Origin: UBA7477 sp045602925
GTDB taxonomy: Bacteria > Bacillota > Clostridia > Oscillospirales > Ruminococcaceae
DNA: 64,000 nucleotides
Direction of reading: 5' to 3'
Assembly (NCBI GenBank): GCA_045602925.1
Contig: JAZSCN010000016.1
Location: 3,164-67,163 of the forward strand
Notes under the pieces: model-generated
The model's database searches: none
Told to the model about the DNA's origin: nothing
Seen by the model: only the letters and a program-made list of their open reading frames with translations
Shown here: positions 1 through 10,200 of the stretch, in pieces
Numbering within the stretch: position 1 is the first letter of the stretch
Layout: every line of letters starts with the position of its first letter
Made by a program: the position numbers and the translations under genes

Positions 1-383
1 ACCTTGTAGTTGTTAGCCTGACGCCATACTGTTTCTGTCTGTGGCTCTACGCCGCCCTTAGCACAAAGAACTGTTACGGAACCGTCGAGTACTCTGAGTG
101 AACGTTCAACTTCTACTGTGAAGTCAACGTGGCCAGGTGTGTCGATGATGTTAAGTCTGTGTCCCTTCCAGTATGCTGTTGTAGCAGCAGAGGTGATTGT
201 GATACCTCTTTCCTGTTCCTGGGCCATCCAGTCCATAGTAGCGGAACCATCGTGTGTTTCGCCTATCTTATGGTTAATACCAGTATAAAACAGGATACGC
301 TCAGTAGTAGTTGTCTTACCGGCGTCGATATGAGCCATGATACCAATGTTTCTGGTATTCTGTAATGAACAATCTCTTGCCAT
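1..383 (-). CDS. fusA: Elongation factor G, N-terminal part (runs off the window)
   Basis: GTPase that drives ribosomal translocation and, with RRF, ribosome recycling in the cytoplasm. Only the first ~127 codons are present; the rest lies left of position 1. The translation starts MARDCSLQNTRNIGIMAHID and shows the G1 motif AHIDAGKTTT, the G2 motif RGITITSAA and the G3 motif DTPGHVDF, all intact. The ATG at 383 has a perfect AGGAGG eight bases upstream. It follows rpsG by 18 bases and ends the rpsL-rpsG-fusA (str operon) order seen here on the minus strand. Identification is by clear family motifs and synteny. Confidence 0.96.
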   Translation of the reverse strand, partial: MARDCSLQNTRNIGIMAHIDAGKTTTTERILFYTGINHKIGETHDGSATMDWMAQEQERGITITSAATTAYWKGHRLNIIDTPGHVDFTVEVERSLRVLDGSVTVLCAKGGVEPQTETVWRQANNYK

Positions 384-401
384 ATTATCCTCCTGTTTAA
401 A

Positions 402-872
402 TTACCATCTGTAATGTGCGAAAGCCTTATTAGCTTCTGCCATCTTATGTGTGTCTTCACGCTTCTTAACAGAACCGCCAACACCGTTTACTGCATCAAG
501 AATTTCTGCAGCGAGTCTTTCCTTCATTGTCTGCTCGTTTCTGAGTCTTGAATACTTGGTAATCCATCTGAGACCGAGTGTCTGACGTCTGTCAGCACGA
601 ACCTCCATTGGAACCTGATATGTTGCACCGCCTACACGACGAGCCTTTACCTCAAGAACCGGCATAATGTTTTCCATTGCTGCTTCAAATACTTCGAGAG
701 CTGGCTTACCAGCCTTTTCTTCTACGATTTCGAATGCACCGTATACAATCTTCTGAGCTACACCCTTCTTACCGTCGAGCATGATGTTGTTGATAAGACG
801 AGTTACGAGCTTTGAGTTGTAAACTGGGTCGAGAAGAACGTCTCTCTTTGAAACCTTACCTCTTCTTGGCAC
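402..872 (-). CDS. rpsG: Ribosomal protein S7
   Basis: Small-subunit protein that nucleates folding of the 3' domain of 16S rRNA and lies near the E site. The 156 residues begin PRRGKVSKRD and contain the hallmark stretch NSKLVTRLINNIMLDGKKG; this is the usual bacterial S7 length. I chose the GTG at 872: it gives the conserved N-terminus and has GGAGGG about seven bases upstream, while the upstream in-frame ATG at 890 would add six non-conserved residues and overlap the SD. It sits between rpsL (about 200 bases upstream, with two hairpins in the gap) and fusA (18 bases downstream). Confidence 0.96.
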   Translation of the reverse strand: MPRRGKVSKRDVLLDPVYNSKLVTRLINNIMLDGKKGVAQKIVYGAFEIVEEKAGKPALEVFEAAMENIMPVLEVKARRVGGATYQVPMEVRADRRQTLGLRWITKYSRLRNEQTMKERLAAEILDAVNGVGGSVKKREDTHKMAEANKAFAHYRW

Positions 873-984
873 TATAATTCCCTCCTTCACAAAATGAATT
901 CATAGGTACTCGCTCAGCTCCTCACGGCTTTTCACCGCTTATAGCTGCCCCGTCAGCACTTGCAGAGGTTTAATATATATAAAC

Positions 985-1027
985 ACTCCACATTTACTGT
1001 GGTCTCCGTATATCTTCTATACGGCAA
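985..1027 (-). other. Two tandem hairpins in the rpsL-rpsG spacer
   Basis: The spacer between rpsL and rpsG is about 200 bases long and holds two adjacent inverted repeats: 1006-1024 (perfect 7-bp stem CCGTATA/TATACGG, 5-base loop) and 988-1002 (perfect 5-bp stem CCACA/TGTGG, 5-base loop). Neither is followed by a T-run on the minus strand, so they do not look like a simple terminator. In E. coli the S12-S7 spacer is the S7 translational operator; a similar role here is only an inference. Confidence 0.5.
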
Positions 1028-1070
1028 TGAGTTTCTCATGATTTAATAATTTCGAGCTGTTTCGTATTAA

Positions 1071-1496
1071 TTACTTGGCTGCTCCTGCCTTTGGTCTCTT
1101 AGCACCGTACTTTGAACGAGCCTGCATTCTCTTTGCAACACCCTGTGTATCGAGTGTGCCACGGATGATATGGTAACGTACACCAGGGAGGTCCTTTACT
1201 CTTCCGCCTCTGATAAGAACTACAGAGTGTTCCTGAAGGTTATGGCCGATACCCGGGATATATGCTGTTACTTCGTTTCCGTTTGTAAGTCTTACTCTGG
1301 CAATCTTTCTCATAGCTGAGTTAGGCTTCTTTGGTGTAGCAGTTCTTACTGCTGTACAAACGCCTCTCTTCTGAGGACAGCTCTGGTCGATTGCTACCTT
1401 CTTCTTGGAGTTGTAGCCCTTCTGAAGAGCAGGAGCTGTTGACTTAACTGCGAGAACATCTCTTCCCTTACGAACTAACTGGTTAAAGGTTGGCAT
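1071..1496 (-). CDS. rpsL: Ribosomal protein S12
   Basis: Small-subunit protein at the decoding centre. The 141 residues contain TPKKPNSAMRKIARVRL and GRVKDLPGVRYHIIRG. The lysines at which classical streptomycin-resistance substitutions occur are wild type in both motifs, so target-based resistance is not predicted. The ATG at 1496 is preceded by AAGGAGAG. The gene heads the str-type operon (rpsL-rpsG-fusA) behind its own strong promoter at 1560-1588, so it need not rely on read-through from rpoBC. Confidence 0.97.
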   Translation of the reverse strand: MPTFNQLVRKGRDVLAVKSTAPALQKGYNSKKKVAIDQSCPQKRGVCTAVRTATPKKPNSAMRKIARVRLTNGNEVTAYIPGIGHNLQEHSVVLIRGGRVKDLPGVRYHIIRGTLDTQGVAKRMQARSKYGAKRPKAGAAK

Positions 1497-1559
1497 ATTT
1501 TCTCTCCTTTCCTGAAAAGTTATGCGACAAGTACGTACACTTAGTCAGCATACCTTGTT

Positions 1560-1588
1560 ATTATACATTAATTCTGCCCTGTTGTCAA
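1560..1588 (-). promoter_or_regulatory. Sigma-A type promoter of the rpsL operon
   Basis: On the minus strand TTGACA (1583-1588) and TATAAT (1560-1565) are exact consensus hexamers separated by 17 bases. They lie about 65 bases upstream of the rpsL start. A 7-bp inverted repeat (1590-1608) lies just upstream of the -35; its role is unknown. Confidence 0.85.
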
Positions 1589-1649
1589 GGTATTTTATAC
1601 GAAAATACTGCATAAATTTGTACTTTTCATAGGTTTGTGATTGCACATT

Positions 1650-1690
1650 TTTGTGCAAAAGAAAGCACCCTGCACCAATGTACAGGGCAC
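1650..1690 (-). terminator. Terminator of the sigma/anti-sigma operon
   Basis: Read on the minus strand, an ~11-bp stem with some G-T pairs (1665-1690, arms GTGCCCTGTAC and its partner) is followed by TTTCTTTT. A second short perfect hairpin (1641-1658, TTGCACA/TGTGCAA) follows directly. Both sit downstream of the membrane protein gene and upstream of the rpsL promoter. Confidence 0.7.
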
Positions 1691-1749
1691 TCTCCTTTCT
1701 GGGAATGTGTTCGATGACTAAGACATTATCTTATTTATTACATATCGGG

Positions 1750-2718
1750 CTAATCTTCCGTTATTTCAGTGATAAAGCTAATGCCGAATACGAGTTCCTC
1801 GTGCTCTTTTACCTTGAAGTGAGTACATTCACCATGTCCGCACGAGCAGGTAAGGTTTGTACCATTTATATATATATCGTTAACCTCATCTCTTTTAAAG
1901 AGTCCTGCCACATATTCTACCGGAACTTCCTTCTCAGCTTCTATAGTATCCTGGATATATATAGGCTTTTTCGATGTTCCGGACACTTCATATTCGCTCA
2001 TTTTGCACACAGCAAACATAACATTCGGGAGTTCCTCGTACTTAACGAAATTCAATTTCATATTCGAATCGATAGCAGAGCTATAATAATCCACCAGAGC
2101 ACCGTTATTATGCAGCTTGTAATAGGTGTTAAAATACTCTACGTCCACTACACTGCCATCATCAAATACTATCGGCACGATTATCACCGCATAATAGTTA
2201 TCCTTACCAGTACCAAGCGGGATACTTCCATCTTCACTTGTATATATGATATTTGTTCGTTTACATATAGCTTTATCAAGTCCGCAGGTAATAACGACCT
2301 GCTGATTGTCCGGAAGCTCTCTGTTGATTTCGCTTACAAACCTCTGGTATCCGCCTTCAGTTTCCGTAATTCCGAAGGAATCCGAATATGCTTTATATGC
2401 ATACTTCAGTTCCTCTTCAGTCATATCCTTTGTGGCAACCGTACTATGTGCGTTATTACCGACAAAGCCTGCGTTTGGCGTATAGCCGTTATTCTCACTA
2501 TTATCATCTGTTGTTGTATTGATAAGATTTACAATTCCGCCTTTTGCGACAAAGCCCACGACTACGCATATAATCACAACAGCGAGAACGGTCTGCAGAC
2601 TTGGCAGGAAGCTTAAACTATAGCGTTTTTTCTCTTTCTCTTGTCTTACTCCGCTTCTTACTGCGTCCTTCCAGCTTTCGGGAGTTGTATACTTATCGAA
2701 TAAGTCAATTTTCTTCAT
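1750..2718 (-). CDS. Membrane protein, probable anti-sigma factor of the adjacent ECF sigma
   Basis: A 322-residue protein with a short cytoplasmic N-terminus (~40 residues, basic), one transmembrane helix at about residues 42-57 and a large outside domain. No domain is recognised in the outside part. Residues 291-300 read CSCGHGECTH, a compact Cys/His cluster that could bind metal or form a redox-active site. The start at 2718 has AGGTGG seven bases upstream; an earlier in-frame codon at 2736 lacks a usable SD. It starts 18 bases after the sigma gene stop and ends at a terminator, so the two form an operon. Anti-sigma function is inferred from this pairing and topology, not from sequence similarity. 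Confidence 0.65.
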   Translation of the reverse strand: MKKIDLFDKYTTPESWKDAVRSGVRQEKEKKRYSLSFLPSLQTVLAVVIICVVVGFVAKGGIVNLINTTTDDNSENNGYTPNAGFVGNNAHSTVATKDMTEEELKYAYKAYSDSFGITETEGGYQRFVSEINRELPDNQQVVITCGLDKAICKRTNIIYTSEDGSIPLGTGKDNYYAVIIVPIVFDDGSVVDVEYFNTYYKLHNNGALVDYYSSAIDSNMKLNFVKYEELPNVMFAVCKMSEYEVSGTSKKPIYIQDTIEAEKEVPVEYVAGLFKRDEVNDIYINGTNLTCSCGHGECTHFKVKEHEELVFGISFITEITED

Positions 2719-2736
2719 AATGCACCACCTTTGCAA

Positions 2737-3216
2737 TCACTTTTCATCATATGACAAGAACCGTCTGAGCTGTTCTCTGCCTCTTGACAGATACGACTTC
2801 ACCGTATTGTACGGAACCTGCATCAGCGAGGCTATTTCCTTCACAGAATACTGCTCATAGTAATACAGGTACACTGCGTCACGGTACTTAGGGCTGAGGC
2901 CCATAATCAGCTCAAGCATTTCGTTTTCCCTCTTATCAAATGTTTCAAGGGCCATTTCGTCGAGCTTGACAGTTCTGTTGCTGAGGCGAAACCTAAGGCA
3001 TTTTTTACATTCATTAATGGTGACTGTCAGAAGCCACGCTTTGACGTTTCTTGGATGCTCCTTTTTCAGCTGTTTAAAAAGAGCAAAGAAAACATTCTGG
3101 AAGCAATCCTGGGCATCGGCATAATTACCTGTATGCACGAGGCAGAGTCTTGTGACTGTATCGGCATACAGCTCCAGGTATTCGTCGTAGCTTAACTCAT
3201 TATTTTGATTACACAA
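2737..3216 (-). CDS. ECF-type RNA polymerase sigma factor
   Basis: A 159-residue sigma-70 family protein with region 2 (residues ~10-75, including DAQDCFQNVFFALFKQL) and region 4 (residues ~105-155, YYYEQYSVKEIASLMQVPYN then TVKSYLSRGREQLRRFL, a helix-turn-helix). Regions 1 and 3 are absent, as in ECF factors. The start is TTG at 3216, with AGGTG about nine bases upstream; there is no better in-frame ATG. It precedes the membrane protein at 1750-2718 and lies between rpoC and rpsL, an unusual site for an ECF operon. Its target promoters cannot be read from the window. Confidence 0.85.
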   Translation of the reverse strand: MCNQNNELSYDEYLELYADTVTRLCLVHTGNYADAQDCFQNVFFALFKQLKKEHPRNVKAWLLTVTINECKKCLRFRLSNRTVKLDEMALETFDKRENEMLELIMGLSPKYRDAVYLYYYEQYSVKEIASLMQVPYNTVKSYLSRGREQLRRFLSYDEK

Positions 3217-3344
3217 TATGTTTCACCTACCAATCGTTATTTCTCCGGAGATGGGAGCGTTAAAAACTATTTTTCTCGGTTTTTGTGCGCTCTCACTATA
3301 TAAGAGTCAAAAAAGTGTGTTTTGGTTGCATTGGAATAAAAATT

Positions 3345-3388
3345 TTTTTAAAAAAATTTTCGCACCACTAAAAATAGCGGTGCGAAAA
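3345..3388 (-). terminator. rpoC terminator
   Basis: On the minus strand the stem CGCACCGCT/AGTGGTGCG with a TTTTT-containing loop, extended by TTTT/AAAA, is followed by a run of seven T. It lies 30 bases after the rpoC stop and separates rpoBC from the sigma operon. Confidence 0.9.
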
Positions 3389-3419
3389 GCTAAAATTTTA
3401 CAGAAATTAATGACTTGGC

Positions 3420-6400
3420 TTAGTTACCAAACTGGGCAGCGTGGTCGATAAAGCTTTCTGTCTTCTTGATTTCAACATCATTATAGACATCCATACCTGT
3501 ACCTGCAGGGATAAGGTTACCGATGATAACATTTTCCTTGAGGCCCTGGAGCTTATCTGACTTGCCTCTGATTGCGGCATCTGTAAGAGCCTTAGTTGTT
3601 TCCTGGAAGGAAGCAGCTGAGAGGAAGCTGTCTGAGTTAGAAGAAGCCTTTGTAATACCCTGGAGGACAGGAATTGTAGTAATGAGGGAAGCACTTGTTT
3701 CGCCTGCATCGATTTCCTGCTGAATCTGGGCATTGATTTCCATAATTTCGTTCTTATCAACGAGAGCACCAGGGAGGAGGTAGCTACTACCGCTATCTTC
3801 TACCTTAACCTTCTTCATCATCTGACGAACGATAACTTCGATATGCTTATCGTTGATGTCAACACCTTGTGAACGGTAAACCTTCTGAACTTCGGTCATA
3901 ATGTAGTTCTGGACAGCCTTTGCACCGTTTACTGCGAGGATATCGCCCGGATAGATAGAGCCTTCTGTAAGTGGTTCACCGACAGAAACCTCCTGTCCTT
4001 CTCTAACCTTGAGCTTATAACCGTAAGGAATCTGGTAGATTTCCTCTTCAGGATTATTAACGTCATCGTTAGTAACAGTAATCTGCTTAGTCTTCTTGAT
4101 TTCTTCAATCTTACACTTGCCGGCAATTCTTGTGATAATAGCAGCGCCCTTAGGTCTTCTGCTTTCAAAGAGTTCCTCGACACGAGGCAGACCCTGTGTG
4201 ATGTCTTCTGCGGAAGCGATACCACCGGTATGGAAGGTTCTCATTGTAAGCTGAGTACCTGGTTCACCGATAGACTGTGCAGCGATTACGCCGACAGCTT
4301 CGCCGACTGTAACGCTCTTTCCGTTAGCAAGGTTAGCGCCGTAGCACTTAGCACATACGCCATGCTTAGCCTGGCACTGGAGAACGCTTCTGATTTCGAT
4401 GCTTGTCTTGCCCTGTTCATTGAGAGCTGCGACAACCTTCTTAGCGTCCTTTTCGTCCATAAGCTTATTGTGTGAAACAATCATTTCGCCTGTCTTAGCG
4501 TCCTTGATATCCTCTACGAGATATCTGCCGAGGAGTCTTTCTGTGAGAGGCTCGATAACTGCGTTACCGCTCTTGATATCGAAGATTTCGATACCGGATG
4601 TTGAGCCACAATCGTCCTCACGGATGATAACATCCTGAGATACGTCAACAAGACGACGAGTGAGGTAACCTGAGTCGGCTGTTCTAAGAGCTGTATCGGC
4701 AAGACCCTTTCTAGCACCACGAGATGAGATAAAGTACTCGAGGATATTAAGGCCTTCACGGTAGTTAGCTCTGATAGGCATTTCGATTGTTGAACCCGAA
4801 GTATTAGCGATAAGACCACGCATACCTGCGAGCTGTCTAATCTGGTTGATAGAACCACGGGCACCTGAATCAGCCATCATAAAGATTGGGTTATACTTAT
4901 CGAGTCCCTTCTGGAGAGCCTTAGTAACGTCGTCTGTAGCGTCATTCCAGATATCAGCAAACTGCTTGGACTTTTCTTCCTCAGAGATAAGACCTCTGTT
5001 ATAGTGCTTATACATCTTAGCAACCTTAGCATCGGCAGCTTCGATAATAGCCTTCTTCTGAGGTGGGATTTCGGCATCACATACTGCAACTGTGAGAGCA
5101 GAACGTGTTGAGAACTTATAGCCGAGGGCCTTTACCTTATCGAGAACCTCAGAGGTTGTAGTTGTTCCGTGGATTCTGATACACTTTTCGATAATATCGG
5201 AAAGCTGCTTCTTCTTAACGAGGAAGGAAATTTCGAGGTCGAGTTCCTTCTCGCTCATTGTTCTATCCACATAGCCCAAATTCTGTGGGATAATTTCGTT
5301 AAAGATAAGTCTACCGACTGTAGCATCAACGAGCTTAGAAATCTGCTTATCTCCGGCCTTCTTGGAAATCTTAACCTTGATAGGCTCCTGGAGAGTTACT
5401 GCCTTAGCGTCATAAGCCATGAGGGCTTCGTTGACATCTCTGAAGACCTTAACTGTGAGAGCTCCGTTTTCGTCAACCTGCTTGATGAATGGGTCATCCT
5501 TAGAATAGCCATCCTTTCTGACAAGCTTAGCTGAGAGCTCTTCGATTTCGCTCTTGAGCTTTTTCTTCTTCTTATCGTCTTCCTCATCCTTAAGCTGAGC
5601 CTTGAGAGCGTCAACCTCTGCTCTTACGCCTTCGAGCTCCTTATCGAGCTGGCTATCGAGAGGTCTCATAAGTGTGAGGTAGTATGAGCCTAAGAGCATG
5701 TCCTGTGAAGGAACTGCTACCGGACGTCCGTCAGAAGGCTTGAGGAGGTTATTAGCAGCGAGCATTAAGAATCTAGCTTCTGCCTGAGCCTCTGCAGAGA
5801 GAGGAACGTGAACAGCCATCTGGTCGCCGTCAAAGTCGGCATTAAACGCTGTACAAACGAGTGGGTGGAGCTTAATAGCTCTACCTTCTACGAGTACAGG
5901 CTCGAATGCCTGGATACCGAGTCTATGGAGAGTAGGAGCACGGTTGAGCATAACTGGGTGGCTCTGGATAACATTTTCGAGTGCATCCCATACTTCCGGC
6001 TCTGCTCTTTCTACCTTCTTACGGGCAGACTTGATATTAAGGTTAGGATTTGTATCTGTAAGTCTCTTCATTACGAATGGCTTGAAGAGTTCGAGTGCCA
6101 TTTCCTTAGGGAGACCACACTGATACATTCTGAGCTCTGGGCCTACTACGATAACTGAACGTCCTGAGTAGTCAACACGCTTACCGAGGAGGTTCTGACG
6201 GAATCTACCCTGCTTACCCTTGAGCATATCAGAGAGTGACTTGAATGCTCTGCCGTTAGGGCCTGTAACAGGTCTGCCGTGTCTGCCGTTATCGATAAGG
6301 GCGTCTACAGCTTCCTGGAGCATTCTCTTTTCATTTCTCACGATAATGTCAGGAGCTTCGAGCTCGAGCATTCTCTTGAGTCTGTTATTTCTGTTGATAA

Positions 6401-7181
6401 CTCTTCTATAGAGGTCATTGAGGTCACTTGTTGCGTATCTGCCGCCGTCGAGCATAACCATTGGTCTGAGTTCCGGTGGGATAACAGGAACAACGTCGAG
6501 AACCATCCATTCAGGTCTGTTGCCTGAAGCTCTGAAAGCCTCTACGATTTCGAGTCTTTTGAGAAGCTTAATTCTCTTCTGACCTGCAGGAAGGTCCTTG
6601 AGCTCTTCCTTGAGGTCATCAGCGAATGCGTCGAGGTCGATTTCCTTAAGAAGCTTCTGGATTGCCTCAGCACCCATTCCTGCTTCAAAGCCGTCCTCGT
6701 ACTTTTCTACTGCTTCGTTATAGTCCTTCTCAGAGAGAAGCTGGCACTTCTCGTGAGGAGTCTGACCTGGGTCGGTTACGATATCCTTAGTAAAGGAAAG
6801 AACCTCTTCAAGTCTTTTCTGTGAGATATCGAGCATCTGGCCGATTCTTGAAGGTGTACCCTTGAAGTACCAGATATGTGACACAGGAGCTGCGAGCTCA
6901 ATATGGCCCATTCTTTCACGACGAACCTTTGCTCTTGTAACCTCTACGCCACAACGTTCACAGACCATACCCTTAAAGCGAATCTTCTTATACTTTCCGC
7001 AATGACATTCCCAGTCCTTAGTAGGTCCAAAAATCTTCTCGCAGAAGAGACCGTCTCTTTCAGGCTTCTGTGTACGGTAATTTATTGTTTCAGGTCTTTC
7101 TACGACACCGTATGACCAGCTTCTTATCTGGTCTGGTGATGAAAGGCCTATCTTGATTGAATCAAAAGCTTTAAACTCCAA
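3420..7181 (-). CDS. rpoC: RNA polymerase beta' subunit
   Basis: Catalytic subunit of RNA polymerase, 1253 residues. The N-terminal zinc site is C59/C61/C74/C77 (CHCG...CERCG). The Mg-binding catalytic loop NADFDGDQMAVH is at about residues 447-458. A conserved C-terminal region (GVIAAQSIGEPGTQLTMRTF) is also present. The start appears to be TTG at 7181, with AGAGGG about 10 bases upstream; the next methionine would remove the conserved N-terminus MEFKAFDSIKIGLSSPDQIR. It follows rpoB by 61 bases in the same transcript and ends at a strong terminator. Confidence 0.98.
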   Translation of the reverse strand: MEFKAFDSIKIGLSSPDQIRSWSYGVVERPETINYRTQKPERDGLFCEKIFGPTKDWECHCGKYKKIRFKGMVCERCGVEVTRAKVRRERMGHIELAAPVSHIWYFKGTPSRIGQMLDISQKRLEEVLSFTKDIVTDPGQTPHEKCQLLSEKDYNEAVEKYEDGFEAGMGAEAIQKLLKEIDLDAFADDLKEELKDLPAGQKRIKLLKRLEIVEAFRASGNRPEWMVLDVVPVIPPELRPMVMLDGGRYATSDLNDLYRRVINRNNRLKRMLELEAPDIIVRNEKRMLQEAVDALIDNGRHGRPVTGPNGRAFKSLSDMLKGKQGRFRQNLLGKRVDYSGRSVIVVGPELRMYQCGLPKEMALELFKPFVMKRLTDTNPNLNIKSARKKVERAEPEVWDALENVIQSHPVMLNRAPTLHRLGIQAFEPVLVEGRAIKLHPLVCTAFNADFDGDQMAVHVPLSAEAQAEARFLMLAANNLLKPSDGRPVAVPSQDMLLGSYYLTLMRPLDSQLDKELEGVRAEVDALKAQLKDEEDDKKKKKLKSEIEELSAKLVRKDGYSKDDPFIKQVDENGALTVKVFRDVNEALMAYDAKAVTLQEPIKVKISKKAGDKQISKLVDATVGRLIFNEIIPQNLGYVDRTMSEKELDLEISFLVKKKQLSDIIEKCIRIHGTTTTSEVLDKVKALGYKFSTRSALTVAVCDAEIPPQKKAIIEAADAKVAKMYKHYNRGLISEEEKSKQFADIWNDATDDVTKALQKGLDKYNPIFMMADSGARGSINQIRQLAGMRGLIANTSGSTIEMPIRANYREGLNILEYFISSRGARKGLADTALRTADSGYLTRRLVDVSQDVIIREDDCGSTSGIEIFDIKSGNAVIEPLTERLLGRYLVEDIKDAKTGEMIVSHNKLMDEKDAKKVVAALNEQGKTSIEIRSVLQCQAKHGVCAKCYGANLANGKSVTVGEAVGVIAAQSIGEPGTQLTMRTFHTGGIASAEDITQGLPRVEELFESRRPKGAAIITRIAGKCKIEEIKKTKQITVTNDDVNNPEEEIYQIPYGYKLKVREGQEVSVGEPLTEGSIYPGDILAVNGAKAVQNYIMTEVQKVYRSQGVDINDKHIEVIVRQMMKKVKVEDSGSSYLLPGALVDKNEIMEINAQIQQEIDAGETSASLITTIPVLQGITKASSNSDSFLSAASFQETTKALTDAAIRGKSDKLQGLKENVIIGNLIPAGTGMDVYNDVEIKKTESFIDHAAQFGN

Positions 7182-7242
7182 ATTGCGAACCCTCTTTCTT
7201 ATTTATCCGATTTTGTTAAAAAGCTACTTTAATGGTTGATGA

Positions 7243-10200
7243 TTATTCTTCTTCATCAGCAAAGAAGTCGTCTTCTAAGCCGTCGTCGAAGTTATCGTCA
7301 TCATCAAGCTGTTCATTATCGGATACATAGTCGTCATTGTCGATTGCTTCTGCGTCGATATAGTCGTCGCTTGTTCCGTCATCGACAAATGAGATGTCGT
7401 CGCTGATTGCAGGACGCTGAATGATTTCATCATCCTCGTCAAATGACTGCTTGAGGTCGATTTCCTCATTATTATTATCAAGAACCTTAACGTCGAGACA
7501 GAGTGACTGAAGTTCCTTAATGAGAACCTTGAAGGATTCAGGAACACCTGACTTTGGTACGTTCTGGCCCTTAACGATTGCTTCGTAGGTCTTGACTCTT
7601 CCCACTGTATCGTCAGACTTAACTGTGAGAATTTCCTGAAGTGTATAAGCTGCGCCGTAAGCTTCGAGCGCCCAAACTTCCATTTCACCGAATCTCTGAC
7701 CACCGAACTGAGCCTTACCACCGAGTGGCTGCTGAGTTACGAGTGAGTATGGGCCAACAGAACGAGCGTGAATCTTATCGTCAACGAGGTGGTGGAGCTT
7801 GAGGTAATACATATAACCTACGGTTACTCTATTATCAAACTTTTCACCTGTACGTCCATCATAGAGGACTGTCTTACCGTCTTCAGGGAGACCAGCCTGT
7901 CTGAAGCACTCACGGATATCAGCTTCGTGTGCGCCGTCGAATACAGGGGTCATAATCTTCCAGCCGAGCTTGCTTGCAGCCATACCGAGATGAACTTCAA
8001 GAACCTGACCGATATTCATACGAGAAGGTACGCCCAGAGGGTTAAGACAGATATCGAGTGGGGTACCATCCTCGAGGAATGGCATATCTTCCTGTGGAAG
8101 AATTCTTGAAACTACACCCTTATTACCGTGACGACCAGCCATCTTGTCGCCGACAGAAATCTTTCTCTTCTGTGCGATATAGCATCTAACGAGCTTATTT
8201 ACTCCCGGAGCGAGCTCGTCGCAATTATCTCTTGTAAATACCTTTACGTCGATGATAACGCCTGCTTCACCGTGAGGAACCTTAAGAGAATTATCTCTAA
8301 CTTCTCTAGCCTTTTCACCGAAGATAGCTCTTAAGAGTCTTTCTTCAGCTGTAAGCTCGGTTTCGCCCTTTGGTGTAACCTTACCTACGAGGATATCGCC
8401 TGCTCTAACCTCTGCACCGATTCTGATGATACCGTCTTCGTCGAGGTCCTTGAGGGCATCCTCGCCTACGTTTGGAATATCTCTTGTGATTTCTTCTGGG
8501 CCGAGCTTTGTATCACGGCACTCGAGTTCATACTCTTCGATATGAACAGAGGTATACTTATCCTGCTTTACGAGGTTTTCGTTAAGGAGAACGGCGTCTT
8601 CATAGTTATAGCCTTCCCAAGTCATAAAGCCGATGAGGGCATTCTTACCAAGAGAGATTTCGCCGTTGCAGGTTGCAGGTCCGTCTGCGATTACCTGGTG
8701 AGCTTCGATCTTCTCGCCCTTATCAACGATAGGACGCTGGTTTGTACATGTGCCTGCATTAGAACGCTTGAACTTGATGAGGTCGTAGACGTGGAGCTCG
8801 CCGTTTTCTTCTCTGACCTCAATCTTATCAGCACTTACGCTCTCTACGATACCAGGTGCTGTTGAAACGACTGCGACACCTGAGTCGAGGCAAGCCTTAT
8901 ATTCCATACCTGTACCAACGATTGGGGATTCTGTCTTAAGAAGCGGAACAGCCTGACGCTGCATGTTTGAACCCATGAGGGCTCTGTTAGCGTCGTCGTT
9001 TTCGAGGAACGGAATCATAGCGGTAGCAACTGAAACTACCATTTTAGGAGAAACGTCCATGAAGTCAATCTTGTTCTTATCGATTTCAAGAATCTGGTCA
9101 CGGAAACGTCCCTTAACCTTATCGTTAGCAAACTTGCCTTCTTCTGTGAGTGGTTCGTTTGCCTGAGCTACCATAAATGAGTCTTCGACATCGGCAGTCA
9201 TATAAACTACTTCGTCTGTAACTACGCCTGTTGCCTTATCTACTCTTCTGTAAGGAGCTTCGATAAAGCCGTACTCGTTAATTCTTGCAAAAGAAGCGAG
9301 GTATGAGATAAGACCGATGTTAGGACCTTCAGGAGTTTCGATAGGACACATTCTTCCGTAGTGAGAATAGTGTACGTCACGAACCTCGAATCCGGCTCTG
9401 TCTCTTGAAAGACCGCCAGGGCCGAGGGCAGAAAGTCTTCTCTTATGTGTAAGCTCTGCAAGTGGGTTTGTCTGGTCCATGAACTGTGAAAGTGGGGATG
9501 AACCGAAGAACTCCTTAATTGCAGCTGTGATAGGTCTTATATTGATAAGAGCTGTAGGTGTGAGAGCTTCAACATCCTGAGACTGGGTGTTCATTCTCTC
9601 GCGGATAACTCTTTCCATTCTTGTGAAGCCGATTCTGAACTGGTTCTGGAGAAGTTCACCGACGCTTCTGATACGTCTGTTACCGAGGTGGTCGATATCG
9701 TCAACAGTTCCTACACCGTCGATAAGGTTGAGGTAGTAGGAAATTGAAGCTACGATATCGTCGATAGTGATATGCTTAGGGATAAGCTCGTCTACTCTTG
9801 TCTTGCAAGCCTCGATGATATCCTCGGCACTTTCATTATTCTCGATAATATCCTTGAGAACACGGAAGGATACCTTTTCGTTTATGCCAAAGTCCTTAAG
9901 GTCATCAGCAACATAGTCGCTAATATCGACCATACCGTTACCGATAATCTTAACTTCCTTTTCTCTTGTCTTTAATACGAGCTCGCCTGTTTCGGAAGGA
10001 ACGTACTCCTTAACCTCTACCTTTACGAATGCTTCGTAAACGCCGGCCTGCTCGATTTCCATTGCCTTATTGTAGTCGATATACTCGCCTGCATCAGCAA
10101 GGATTTCGCCGGTAAGCTCGTTAACTACAGGCTGTGAAAGTGTATGGCCTGAAAGTCTTGAGCCGATGCCGAGCTTCTTATTATACTTATATCGTCCAAA

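Noticed and set aside
1651..2616. Long plus-strand open frame (321 codons) opposite the anti-sigma gene
   Set aside because: It is antisense to a gene with SD, operon context and a transmembrane/secreted composition; its own translation has no recognisable domain and its start lies inside a terminator hairpin.
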